The notes below the pieces were generated by a model. It was not told the origin of the DNA, ran no database searches, and was given only the letters and a program-made list of their open reading frames with translations. A program made the position numbers and the translations under genes. Positions 49,524 through 58,700 of a stretch of DNA of 64,000 bases are shown here, one piece after another; within the stretch, counting starts at the first letter, position 1, and each line of letters starts with the position of its first letter. Origin of the DNA: Campylobacter sputorum subsp. sputorum (GTDB lineage: Bacteria > Campylobacterota > Campylobacteria > Campylobacterales > Campylobacteraceae); the NCBI RefSeq assembly GCF_008245005.1, contig NZ_CP043427.1, positions 1 to 64,000 of the forward strand. Direction: 5' to 3'.

Positions 49524-51370
49524 ATGAAAAAAGTTTTTAGTTCAGCTATTGTTGCTGCAATGTTGTTAAGCGTAGGTGTAAATTCTGCTTTTGCTATGGG
49601 TGGACCAAGTGGAGCGAAAACAGACTATATAGTTGTAAATAAACTTGGAGAAGTTGTAGTAAATCCATATAAAATTGCTCCATTAACTGCAATTATAAAA
49701 GATGGAGGTTATACTTTAAAAGATGTTAGTGTTACTATAGTTCCAAAAAAGGGCGGACAAACTATAAGCTATAAGATAGCAGACAAAAAACTCAAACAAT
49801 ACGCAGGTATTCCGGTATTTGGTCTTTATGCTGATTATGTAAATAAAGTTGAGGTTAGCTATACAAAAATTTTTAAAGGTGAAAATATAAAAGAAACAGC
49901 TCAGTATGACATTTATGCTCCTGCTGTTTTTGTAGATCCTGATGGTACATATTTGCAAAAAGGTGGATTATTTAGTTCAGTTGATGTTAAAAAAGTTGAT
50001 GGAGAATTTAAAGATAGACTATACTTTTTTAATAATCTAGGAAATAAATCTACAAAATCAGCAAAAGCCATCTGGAATAACCCAACTGGTGGAGCATTAG
50101 AATGGAATCAAACTCCACTAAATTTTATTCTTGATACAAAAGGCGAAGTTAGATGGTATCTTCTTCCTATAAGAGATTTGTATGACATAGATTCAGCTTA
50201 TAAAGCTGGAATAATGATGGGCTTTAAACAAAATGATGATGGTGCTATGAGTTGGGGATTTGGTCAAAGATATGTTAAATATGATTTAATGGGAAGAGAG
50301 ATTTTTGATAGAAGACTTCCATCTTCATATGCCGATTTTTCACACTCGATGGATGATGCTCCAAATGGAAATTTCTTTTTAAGAGCTGCAAGTTTTAATG
50401 TAAAAAGACCAGATGGAAAAAATGTCCATACTGTTCGCGATGTTATCGTTGAAGTTGATGCAAATGGTAATGTTGTAGATGATTGGAGGCTTTATGAAAT
50501 TTTAGATCCATATAGAGATGATGTTTAAAAGTGCTAGATCAAGGTGCAGTTTGTCTAAATATCGATGCAAATTCAGCTGGAAAAACAATGAGTACAGAAG
50601 AGTTAGCAGAGCTTGATAAAAATGATCAATTTGGGGACATTGTAGGAAGTGGTGCTGGTAGAAACTGGGCTCATGTTAATAGTGTTGATTACGATCCAGA
50701 AGATGATAGTATTATAATTTCAAGTCGCCATCAAAACGCTATCATTAAAATAGGTAGAGATAAACAAGTAAAATGGATAATAGGAAATCCAGTTGGTTGG
50801 AAAGATAAATTTAAAGACAAACTTCTAACTCCAGTTGATAGCAAAGGTAAAAAAATATCTTGCGGTGAAGATGGTGCAAAATGCCCTGGATATGAAAATG
50901 AAAAAGGTGGATTTGACTATACTTGGACTCAACACACTGCATTTAAAATAGATGAGAAAAGTAAAGGTAATATCATCTATGTAAGTGCATTTGATAACGG
51001 CGATAGTCGTGGTATGGAGCAACCAGCACTTCCTAGTATGAAATATAGCCGTATGGTTGTCTATAAAATAGATCAAAAGAAAATGACTGTTGAGCAAGTT
51101 TGGGAATGGGGTAAACAAAGAGGGCACGATATTTATTCACCTGTTACATCATTAACAGAGTATCAAGCAGATAAAAACTCAATTGTTGGATATTTTGCAA
51201 CAAGTGGATTAAAAATTGATATTGCAAAAGGTTTGTTGCTTTCAAATCCACATCCTTCGATAGTTGAGTTTAAATGGGGTGCAAAAGAGCCATCAGTTGA
51301 AATTCAACTTCATGATACAATGGGATATCAAGCATTCCCAATTAGTGTAGAAAAAGCATTTAGTAAATAA
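49524..51370 (+). pseudogene. astA: Aryl-sulfate sulfotransferase, first copy, split by a one-base frameshift
   Basis: The first half (49524-50528) has a signal peptide (VFSSAIVAAMLLSVGVNSAFA) and runs to EILDPYRDDV before TAA. The second half (50531-51370) resumes in another frame at VLDQGAVCLNID. The paralogues read through here as NVLKVLDQG. The local sequence GATGTTTAAAAGTGC needs one extra T (GTT TTA AAA GTG) to match; with it, 616 codons would be open. The active residues are divided between halves: HS in DFSHSMDD; then NWAHVN, SSRHQ and the sulfated His in TWTQHTAF. Either a real inactivation or a base-call error. Confidence 0.88.
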
Positions 51371-51372
51371 AT

Positions 51373-51394
51373 TTAAGGTGGTTTTCCACCTTAA
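51373..51394 (+). terminator. Terminator after first astA
   Basis: Perfect 9-bp stem TTAAGGTGG (51373-51381) / CCACCTTAA (51386-51394) with TTTT loop, followed by ATATTTATCTTTT. Confidence 0.75.
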
Positions 51395-51474
51395 ATATTT
51401 ATCTTTTATATAATTTTTGTTTCCAAAATACTCATTTTCTTTACAAAATTTAAATATTTTTTTGATTATATATT

Positions 51475-51508
51475 TTTGTTAGATTTTTGTGAGATTTATA
51501 GATATAAT
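51475..51508 (+). promoter_or_regulatory. astA2 promoter with tandem 11-bp direct repeats
   Basis: TTTGTTAGATT (51475-51485) and TTTGTGAGATT (51486-51496), 6 bases, then -10 TATAAT (51503-51508). Spacing is identical to the porin promoter. Confidence 0.65.
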
Positions 51509-51545
51509 ATAAGGACATATAAATATTTTGTAAAGAGGAGAAAAA

Positions 51546-53375
51546 ATGAGAAAAATTTTAAGTTCAGCACTTGTTGCTGGTATGCTTCTTAGTGTTGGAG
51601 CTACTTCTGCTTTAGCAATTGGTGGTGCAAGTGGTCCAAAGACTGACTATATTGTTCAAGGAAAAATTGGCGAAGTAGTTGTAAATCCATATGATGTAGC
51701 ACCACTTACAGCTGTTATTAAAAATGGCGGATATAATCTAAAAGATGTAACTGTTAGAATTGTGCCTAAAAAAGGCGGTCAAGAGATAAAATATAAAGTT
51801 GCTCCAGGCGAACTTAATACTCATGGTGGAATACCTGTTTTTGGTCTTTATCCTGATTATGTAAATACAGTTGAAGTTGAATATACTAAAATTTATAAAG
51901 GCAAAGATGAAAAAATCAAAGAAGACTATAAAATTTACGCAGCTCCAGTTTTCTTAGATGCGTCTGGGTCACGCGGACAAAAAGGTGTGCTTTTTGATAA
52001 AATAGAGGTTGTAAAAGCACCAACTGCAAAATTTAAAGATAGACTTTACTTTGTAAATAACTTCCAACCAAAAACAGGAAAAGGTACAAAAGTAGTATGG
52101 AATAACCCTATGGGTGGTGCGTTAGAGTGGAACTATAATCCACAAATTTTTATACTTGATACAACTGGCGAAGTTAGATGGTATTTAGAACCAAGCAAAA
52201 TTTACAATCTTAAATCAGCATTTAATGCTGGTGTTATGATGGGCTTTAAACAAAATGATGATGGCGATATTACTTGGGGATATGGTCAAAGATATGCTAA
52301 ATATGACATCATGGGTAGAGAAATTTGGAACAGAGAACTTCCTGCTGGATATGTTGATTTCTCACACTCAATGGATGATAGTCCAAATGGTCACTACTTC
52401 TTAAGAGTTGGTAATGCAAACTTAAAAAGACTTGATGGCAAAAATGTAAGAACCGTTAGAGATGTTATTGTTGAAGTTGATGAAAATGGTCAAGTTGTAG
52501 ATGATTGGAGACTTTATGAAATTTTAGATCCATATAGAGATAATGTCCTAAAAGTGCTTGATCAAGGTGCAGTTTGCTTAAATATAGATGCAAAAGCTGG
52601 TGGACAAACTTTAAGCGAAGATGATTTAGCGGCTATGGATACAAACGATCAGTTTGGTGATATCGTAGGTAGCGGACCTGGTAGAAACTGGGCTCATGTT
52701 AACTCAGTTGATCACGACGCAGAAGATGATAGTATTATCATAAGTTCAAGACACCAAAATGCTATCATTAAAATCGGTAGAGATAAGAAAGTTAAGTGGA
52801 TTTTAGGTGCAAGTGAAGGTTGGAAAGATAAATTTAAAGATAAGCTTTTAACACCTGTTGATAGTAAAGGTAAAAAATTAAAATGTGATGAAAAAGGCGT
52901 TTGCGAAAATACAAATTTTGACTTTACATGGACTCAACACACTGCATTTAAAATAGATGAGAAAAGTAAAGGCAATATCATCTATGTAAGTGCATTTGAT
53001 AATGGCGATAGTCGTGGTATGGATCAGCCTGCAATACCAACAATGAAATATAGTCGTGCTGTAATTTACAAAATAGACCAAAAGAAAATGACTGTTGAGC
53101 AAGTTTGGGAATATGGAAAAGATAGAGGATTTGACTGGTATAGCTCAGTTACAAGTTTAGTTGAGTATCAACCAGATAAAAACTCAGTTATGACTTATTC
53201 AGCTGTTGCTGGTATGCAGTTTGATATAGCTACAGGAAACCCAACAGGACTTCCAAGCCCACATATCAACGAATTTGAATGGGGTGCAAAAGAGCCTAGC
53301 ATAGAGATTAAAATGACAAATGCTATGGGTTATCAAGCATGGCCATTTAGCGTAGAAAAAGCTTTAAGTAAATAA
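51546..53375 (+). CDS. astA: Aryl-sulfate sulfotransferase, second copy
   Basis: A periplasmic PAPS-independent enzyme that moves sulfate from one phenol ester to another phenol. The 609-residue protein has a signal peptide ending TSALA and a beta-propeller body. Active-site segments match the E. coli enzyme: VDFSHSMDDSPNG, GRNWAHVNSVD, IIISSRHQNAIIKIG, and FTWTQHTAF with the histidine that carries the sulfuryl group. The cysteine pair CDEKGVC, just before it, would form the structural disulfide. It is an intact copy with its own promoter. Confidence 0.93.
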   Translation: MRKILSSALVAGMLLSVGATSALAIGGASGPKTDYIVQGKIGEVVVNPYDVAPLTAVIKNGGYNLKDVTVRIVPKKGGQEIKYKVAPGELNTHGGIPVFGLYPDYVNTVEVEYTKIYKGKDEKIKEDYKIYAAPVFLDASGSRGQKGVLFDKIEVVKAPTAKFKDRLYFVNNFQPKTGKGTKVVWNNPMGGALEWNYNPQIFILDTTGEVRWYLEPSKIYNLKSAFNAGVMMGFKQNDDGDITWGYGQRYAKYDIMGREIWNRELPAGYVDFSHSMDDSPNGHYFLRVGNANLKRLDGKNVRTVRDVIVEVDENGQVVDDWRLYEILDPYRDNVLKVLDQGAVCLNIDAKAGGQTLSEDDLAAMDTNDQFGDIVGSGPGRNWAHVNSVDHDAEDDSIIISSRHQNAIIKIGRDKKVKWILGASEGWKDKFKDKLLTPVDSKGKKLKCDEKGVCENTNFDFTWTQHTAFKIDEKSKGNIIYVSAFDNGDSRGMDQPAIPTMKYSRAVIYKIDQKKMTVEQVWEYGKDRGFDWYSSVTSLVEYQPDKNSVMTYSAVAGMQFDIATGNPTGLPSPHINEFEWGAKEPSIEIKMTNAMGYQAWPFSVEKALSK

Positions 53376-53383
53376 GCTTTCAT

Positions 53384-53405
53384 CCCAAGGGAGCTCTCCC
53401 TTGGG
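53384..53405 (+). terminator. Terminator after second astA
   Basis: Arms CCCAAGGGAG (53384-53393) and CTCCCTTGGG (53396-53405). They are perfectly complementary; the tight centre would open to a GCTC-type loop. No immediate T-run, but T-rich sequence follows. Confidence 0.7.
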
Positions 53406-53474
53406 GCATATAAATTTATATATTTTTCATTTAATATCAGTTATCAAAATACGCATTATATTTACTTTAAGTTT

Positions 53475-53509
53475 AATATGAGAATTTTGTAAGAATTTGT
53501 TTATAGAAT
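53475..53509 (+). promoter_or_regulatory. astA3 promoter with tandem 11-bp direct repeats
   Basis: AATATGAGAAT (53475-53485, degenerate at its 5' end) and TTTGTAAGAAT (53486-53496), then 7 bases and -10 TAGAAT (53504-53509). Same layout as the porin and astA2 promoters, with a weaker first repeat. Confidence 0.55.
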
Positions 53510-53583
53510 AATAATTAACAAAATAAAATTATTTAAATTTAAAAAATAATTTTATTTTAAATTTTATTTTAAAAGGAGCAAAT

Positions 53584-55437
53584 ATGAAGAGAATTTTAAG
53601 TTCAGTTTTAGTTGCTGGAATGCTTTTAAGTGTTGGTGCTACGCAAGCTTTAGCAATCGGTGGTCCAAGTGGTCCAAAAATTGACTGGCAAGTTCAAGGA
53701 AAACTAGGAGCTGTTAAGCTAAACCCTTATGGTCTTGCACCACTAACAGCTATTATTATGAACAATGGCTATGTTTTAAGTGATGTTAGTGTTAAAATTT
53801 TACCTAAAAAAAATGGTCAAACTATCAGCTACAAAGTTGATAATCAAACCCTAAAAACTTATGGCGGAATCCCTATTTTTGGGCTTTATCCGGCATATAA
53901 AAACCAAGTTGAAGTAAAATACACTAAATCAGCTGTTGGCTTTAAAAATGAAACCATAACAGAAACTTACCAAATCACAACAGGTCCTGTTGGTTTAACT
54001 CCATCTGGACTTATGACACAAACTGGTATGCCATATGAAAGCGTAAAAGTTACAAAAGTTGATAAAGAGTTTGCCAATAGACTCTATCTTATCAATAACG
54101 CACCTGGGAAAATGCCAGGAAGAGGTTCACAAGCTGTTTGGAACAATCCATCTGGTGGAGCTTTAGAATGGAATGACTCATCAAATGCTTTTATCGTAGA
54201 TACTACAGGTGAGGTTAGATGGTATTTTGATTCTGATAAAATCCTAGATCCAGGCAATATTTATAGAACTGGTATCCAAATGGGATTTAGACAAGATGTG
54301 GATGGTGCTCTTGCGTGGGGCTTTGGTCAAAGATATGTTAAGTATGATTTAATGGGAAGAGAGATTTTTAATCGCCAACTTCCACTTGGATATAATGATT
54401 TTTCACACTCATTAAATAACGCTCAAAATGGAAACTATTTGCTTCGTGTTGGCTCATCAAACACAAAACGCCCTGATGGCAAAAATGTTAGAACAGTTAG
54501 AGATACTATCGTAGAAGTGGATAAAAACGGAAATGTAGTAGATGACTGGAGACTTTATGAAATTTTAGATCCATATAGAAACGATGTTATTTTATCGCTT
54601 GATCAAGGTGCGGTTTGCTTAAATATTGATGCTAGTAAAGCAGGACAAACAATTAGCGAAGAAGAGTTAGCTAAGCTTGATTCATCAGATGCTTTTGGCG
54701 ATATAGCAGGAACTGGAACAGGTAGAAACTGGGCTCATGTAAATTCAGTTGATTATGATCCAAATGACGATAGTATCGTAATTTCATCTCGTCATCAAAG
54801 TGCTATGATAAAAATTGGTCGCGATAAAAAAGTAAAATGGATAGCAGGAGCTCATAAAGGCTGGAGCGATAAATTTAAAGATAAACTACTTCAACCAGTT
54901 GATAGCAAAGGAAATAAAATAGTTTGCGAAGATGGCTATTCAAAATGTCCTGGATATTTAAATGAAAAAGGTGGCTTTGATTGGACTTGGACACAGCACA
55001 CCGCATTTATCATAGATAGTAAAACAAATAAAGATATTCTTTATTTAGCAGCTTTTGATAATGGCGATGGTAGAGGCTTAGAACAACCCGCACTTAGTAG
55101 TATGAAATATAGCCGAGCTGTTGTTTATAAAATAGATCAAAAAAATATGACAATAGAGCAAGTTTGGGAGTATGGAAAAGAGCGTGGCGGAGACTGGTTT
55201 AGTGCTGTTACAAGTTTAACTGAGTATCAAGGTGATAAAGACTCTATCCTTGTTTATTCAGCAACTGCTGGAATGCAATTTGACTTATCAAAAGGTGTGC
55301 CAGTTGGAGATCCTGCACCAGAACTTTTAGAGTTTAAATGGGGCTCAAATAAACCTAGTGTGCAAATGAGATTTACGGGTACAGGAATAGGTTATCAAGC
55401 AATGCCAATTAGCCTAGAAAAAGCTTTTAAAAGATAG
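53584..55437 (+). CDS. astA: Aryl-sulfate sulfotransferase, third copy
   Basis: The 617-residue protein has a signal peptide (ILSSVLVAGMLLSVGATQALA) and the same active-site set: NDFSHSLNNAQNG, GRNWAHVNSVD, IVISSRHQSAMIKIG and WTWTQHTAF. The disulfide pair is CEDGYSKC. It is the most diverged of the three, with a variable middle (GPVGLTPSGLMTQTGMPYE) that may alter acceptor choice. It is intact and has its own promoter and terminator. Confidence 0.93.
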   Translation: MKRILSSVLVAGMLLSVGATQALAIGGPSGPKIDWQVQGKLGAVKLNPYGLAPLTAIIMNNGYVLSDVSVKILPKKNGQTISYKVDNQTLKTYGGIPIFGLYPAYKNQVEVKYTKSAVGFKNETITETYQITTGPVGLTPSGLMTQTGMPYESVKVTKVDKEFANRLYLINNAPGKMPGRGSQAVWNNPSGGALEWNDSSNAFIVDTTGEVRWYFDSDKILDPGNIYRTGIQMGFRQDVDGALAWGFGQRYVKYDLMGREIFNRQLPLGYNDFSHSLNNAQNGNYLLRVGSSNTKRPDGKNVRTVRDTIVEVDKNGNVVDDWRLYEILDPYRNDVILSLDQGAVCLNIDASKAGQTISEEELAKLDSSDAFGDIAGTGTGRNWAHVNSVDYDPNDDSIVISSRHQSAMIKIGRDKKVKWIAGAHKGWSDKFKDKLLQPVDSKGNKIVCEDGYSKCPGYLNEKGGFDWTWTQHTAFIIDSKTNKDILYLAAFDNGDGRGLEQPALSSMKYSRAVVYKIDQKNMTIEQVWEYGKERGGDWFSAVTSLTEYQGDKDSILVYSATAGMQFDLSKGVPVGDPAPELLEFKWGSNKPSVQMRFTGTGIGYQAMPISLEKAFKR

Positions 55438-55440
55438 AAA

Positions 55441-55473
55441 TTTAGTGCCTTTTTGGCACTAAATTATTTTTTT
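55441..55473 (+). terminator. Terminator after third astA
   Basis: Perfect 9-bp stem TTTAGTGCC (55441-55449) / GGCACTAAA (55455-55463), 5-T loop, then TTATTTTTTT. Confidence 0.88.
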
Positions 55474-55620
55474 GTCTTTTGTAACAACTTTCTATTTATA
55501 TTATTGACTAACGCAGTTATAAATTTATTCAAAATTTAATATATTAGATTAAGTTTTATATATTTTAAAATTCCATTAACTATTTTAAAATTTTTGCTAC
55601 AATTTTTCAAGGAGCAAAGT

Positions 55621-57252
55621 TTGAAAAAAAAATACTCATCTATATTTAAAGATTTTGACAATATCAGAATTTATATAATACTCATTGTATTTTCTATACT
55701 TGTATGTGTTATAGGGATTATGAGCTATTATCAGATTAAAAATGAAGTTTCTAAAGTTGGTAGAGATTTTAGAACATCTATATCAAAAGAAATAGCCTTT
55801 AGCGCCAATGATTGGCTGGATTTTAGGATAAAATTTATAAATTTTTTGACAAATAAATATATTAATATCAATAGTGAAAATACTGCTCTTAATTATATAG
55901 ATTTTATGAAAGTAAATGGTATATTTGATCATTCTCAGATGTTTTTAAACTCAAAAGAGATGATTTTTGATGATGAGATTACAGAACTTGATGAAGATTT
56001 TGTAAAAGAGATTAAAACCAGATCTTGGTATAAAAACACGGTTGATGCAAATAAAACTACAATAAGCGTTTTTGATGCCCATCATGTATTAAAAAACAAA
56101 ACTATACATATTTGTTCGCCTATATATAGCAGTAAAGATGTATCTGTTTTTTGTGGCATTATAATTTCAAAAGATTTTTTTAAAAAGATTAGGCCAAAAA
56201 TACACTCATTTGTAGATAATATCTATCTTTTTGATCAAGATGGAGATGTTATTTCTAGTATAGATTATGTAGTAAATTCTAATGAACTTAAAAAATCTTT
56301 CTTAAATTTTATAAAAAATCCTAAAGGAAATATTTTTAAACATAACTCAAAACATATCGAGCTTATAAAATTAAAAAGTGATAATTTATACATAGGCGTT
56401 AGCATTGATGAAAAAATGATCGTTTTAAAGCCTTTGCAAATTTTGCTTAAAAACGGAGTTATTTTACTTATAGCTTTTATGTTTTTAATTGCAATTTCAA
56501 ATTTACTTCATACATTTATCCATGAAAAAATATTAAAAAAACAAAAAGAATATGAGTTTATTTTATCTCATGAGCTTAAAATGTCCGAAACAGGCGAGCT
56601 AATCTCAGTCATAGCACATCAGCTAAAACAGCCTATAAACTCATCAATGCTTATTTTAAGCAATGTATTAAATCTTAAAAAATCAGGAGAGCTTAGTGAT
56701 GACGAGCTTTATGAGAGTATAAATTTATGCATAAAATCAAATCAAATGATGGATAAGACAGTTGAGAGTTTTAGAAAATTTTATAAATTTGATGATGAGA
56801 TAAAAACATTTGATCTTCGCACTAGCATACTTAGTCTAAGCAATATTTTGCATACAACTTTTAGTAGATATAATATAAATTTAAAAATGGATAATTTTGA
56901 TATAGAGTTGCGAAATAATGAGAGTTTTTTGCAGCAAGTTTTACTTGTTTTACTTCAAAACTCAAAAGATGCATTAAAAACCAAAAAATCAGATAAGCTT
57001 ATAGAGATAAAAGCCAATGTTGTTTATAATAATGTTGAAATAATGATTTGTGATAATGGAAGCGGTGTAAAATACCCAAAAAATATATTTTTAAAATACA
57101 AAAAAAGCACTAAAAAAGATGGAAGTGGTATAGGTTTATATTTATCAAAACTTATAGCACAAAATAAACTCAGCGGTGATTTAGAGCTATTTAGCCCAAA
57201 AAATCCTACTATTTTTAAGCTTAGTATAAAACAAAATTTGGATATAGCATGA
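55621..57252 (+). CDS. Sensor histidine kinase with periplasmic sensor domain
   Basis: The 543-residue protein has a membrane span near residues 15-35, a ~230-residue periplasmic sensor of Cache-like outline (TRSWYKNTVDANKTTISVFD, KTIHICSPIYSSKDVSVFCGIII), and a second span near 280-300. The phospho-acceptor box is ISVIAHQLKQPINSSM, and the ATPase motifs are VLLQNSKDAL, ICDNGSGVKYP and GSGIGLYLSKLIA. The frame is open from 55594, but TTG at 55621 follows AAGGAGCAAAG and is preferred. TTTTTGCTACAAT upstream may be its promoter. Overlaps its response regulator by four bases. Confidence 0.88.
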   Translation: MKKKYSSIFKDFDNIRIYIILIVFSILVCVIGIMSYYQIKNEVSKVGRDFRTSISKEIAFSANDWLDFRIKFINFLTNKYININSENTALNYIDFMKVNGIFDHSQMFLNSKEMIFDDEITELDEDFVKEIKTRSWYKNTVDANKTTISVFDAHHVLKNKTIHICSPIYSSKDVSVFCGIIISKDFFKKIRPKIHSFVDNIYLFDQDGDVISSIDYVVNSNELKKSFLNFIKNPKGNIFKHNSKHIELIKLKSDNLYIGVSIDEKMIVLKPLQILLKNGVILLIAFMFLIAISNLLHTFIHEKILKKQKEYEFILSHELKMSETGELISVIAHQLKQPINSSMLILSNVLNLKKSGELSDDELYESINLCIKSNQMMDKTVESFRKFYKFDDEIKTFDLRTSILSLSNILHTTFSRYNINLKMDNFDIELRNNESFLQQVLLVLLQNSKDALKTKKSDKLIEIKANVVYNNVEIMICDNGSGVKYPKNIFLKYKKSTKKDGSGIGLYLSKLIAQNKLSGDLELFSPKNPTIFKLSIKQNLDIA

Positions 57253-57929
57253 ACAATAAATTTGATGTATTAAAAGATCGTAGTATTATGGTTGTAGATG
57301 ATGATGAACTTACAAGGATGGCTGTAAGTGGTGGGTTAAAAAGGTATTGTGAGAATTTTTATACGGCTAGTGATGGTTTGGATGGGCTTGAAAAATTTAA
57401 AAAACATAGAATTGATCTCATAATAACAGACATACATATGCCAAATTTTAATGGTCTTGATATGATGAATGAGATTTTAAAGCTAAAACCTGATCAAACT
57501 TTTATAGTAGTAACTTCATTTGATACTGATGAAAATTTATTTGAAAGCATGAAAAAGGGCGCCATATCTTTTATAAAAAAACCCATAATGATGGAAAATT
57601 TACAAAATGCTGTTGTAATGGCACTTTTTAAGATTGAAGACAAGGTTATAAAGCTAAATGATTGTATTATAGTGAATGTTACAAAGGAAAAAATTTATAA
57701 AAATGGCGAAGAAGTATATCTTTCAAAACTTGAAAATGCTATATTTTGGCTACTTTGTTTTAATATAGAAAATTTAGTTAGTTATGATATGATTGAAGAT
57801 TTTGCTTATGATGGCAATAGTGTAAAAATAGGCACAATCCATACTGTTATAATGCGTATAAAAAAGCAGTTAAATGATATAAATTTAAGCAATATTTCTG
57901 GTAGCGGGTATGTTCTTAAAAAAGCTTAA
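57249..57929 (+). CDS. OmpR-family response regulator
   Basis: The 226-residue protein has a receiver domain with acidic pocket VVDDDE, phosphorylation site LIITDIHMPNFNG (Asp near residue 59), the T/S switch VVTSFD and K in SFIKKPI. The OmpR-type winged helix ends SNISGSGYVLKKA. Partner of the kinase directly upstream. It is the best candidate to bind the tandem repeats before the porin and astA genes (inference from proximity and family: OmpR-type dimers bind direct repeats about one helical turn apart). Confidence 0.9.
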   Translation: MNNKFDVLKDRSIMVVDDDELTRMAVSGGLKRYCENFYTASDGLDGLEKFKKHRIDLIITDIHMPNFNGLDMMNEILKLKPDQTFIVVTSFDTDENLFESMKKGAISFIKKPIMMENLQNAVVMALFKIEDKVIKLNDCIIVNVTKEKIYKNGEEVYLSKLENAIFWLLCFNIENLVSYDMIEDFAYDGNSVKIGTIHTVIMRIKKQLNDINLSNISGSGYVLKKA

Positions 57930-58531
57930 ATTAAAATTTATAATAAAATGATTTTTCTCATCTAAATAAGAATAAAAAAGTTCAAATTTATACATATCTA
58001 AAATTCTTTTTACCAAATTTAAGCCTCTGCCATATCCTTTTGAATTTGCTTCTTGAGAGAAATTTTGGGTGTAAAAATTTAGCGTTTTTGATAGTTTTTC
58101 GCCACTTGTGATAACTTCTAAAGTGTTATAATAAATTTTAATCAAAATTTTACTTTGTTTTGAAAAATCATTATATTTTAGCGCATTTTCTAGTATATTT
58201 TTTATAGCTATACTTAGATAGTTTGCATCGCCTAGAACTTTAAAATTTTGCTTTATTTCTAGATTAAATTTATTTTCATCATTTATTAATTTTTCCATTC
58301 CTAAAAGCAAAAACTCAACTATAAACTTATTTTTTAATTCTATTTTTGTGGTTTGAGTTTAGCTTTTCAACACTTAAAAGCTTATTTGTTAAGCTATCCA
58401 TATGTTTGATAGCATTTTGTAAAATTTCTTTATATTTTGAGTTTTGTATAAAACTTAGTGTTATTAAAGACTTTGAAATCGGCGTTATAAGCTCGTGCTC
58501 ATGTATTTATTTTTCATTGATAATATCGTAA
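57885..58531 (-). pseudogene. Remnant of a second histidine kinase
   Basis: Read on the minus strand, a frame starting near 58531 (SYDIINEK) meets TAA at 58509-58507. It resumes with the His box HEHELITPISKSLITLSF and a helical HisKA segment to HKNRIKK, then stops at 58329-58327. Removing one A from the A6 tract at 58335-58330 restores reading into KFIVEFLLLGMEKL and a HATPase domain (SIAIKNILENALKY; KGYGRGLNLVKRIL). The sensor and N-terminus are gone. The type resembles ArsS-like kinases. The open part runs 45 bases into the response-regulator 3' end. Confidence 0.75.
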
Positions 58532-58662
58532 CTTAAAGCTACTTATTTATAGTTTAAGTTCCACTGAGCCAAATAAATGTAAAATCTTTACAAAATATTT
58601 ACGTTTTAAAATTTTAAAATATTTTTTAATTAAATAATGATAATATTCTTAAAAGTAAGAGT

Positions 58663-58700
58663 AATTTATAAATTTAAATTTATTTTTAAATTTATAAATT
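58663..58700. repeat. Perfect 16-bp A/T inverted repeat upstream of mfrA
   Basis: Left arm AATTTATAAATTTAAA (58663-58678), right arm TTTAAATTTATAAATT (58685-58700), 6-base spacer, 62 bases before mfrA. A second small hairpin, GTGTA/TACAC (58712-58727), follows. They lie in the leader or promoter zone of mfrABE and could be an operator or an mRNA stem. The rest of the gap (58532-58662) shows no gene. Confidence 0.6.

Noticed and set aside
50520-50531. Programmed -1 frameshift (TTTAAAA) in astA1
   Set aside because: The heptamer is not in the right phase: the zero frame reads GTT TAA, so the A-site codon would be a stop and the P-site re-pairing GTT to TGT is poor. The two intact paralogues have no shift. 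A simple base loss or sequence error is more likely.
55471-55490. A further regulator repeat before the kinase gene (TTTTGTCTTTTGTAACAA)
   Set aside because: Only part of the TTTGTnAGAwT pattern matches, the spacing is wrong and it overlaps the terminator tail; not enough to claim autoregulation.
58346-58531. 61-codon plus-strand frame
   Set aside because: It is the antisense shadow of the histidine-kinase remnant, whose HELITPI box is on the minus strand.
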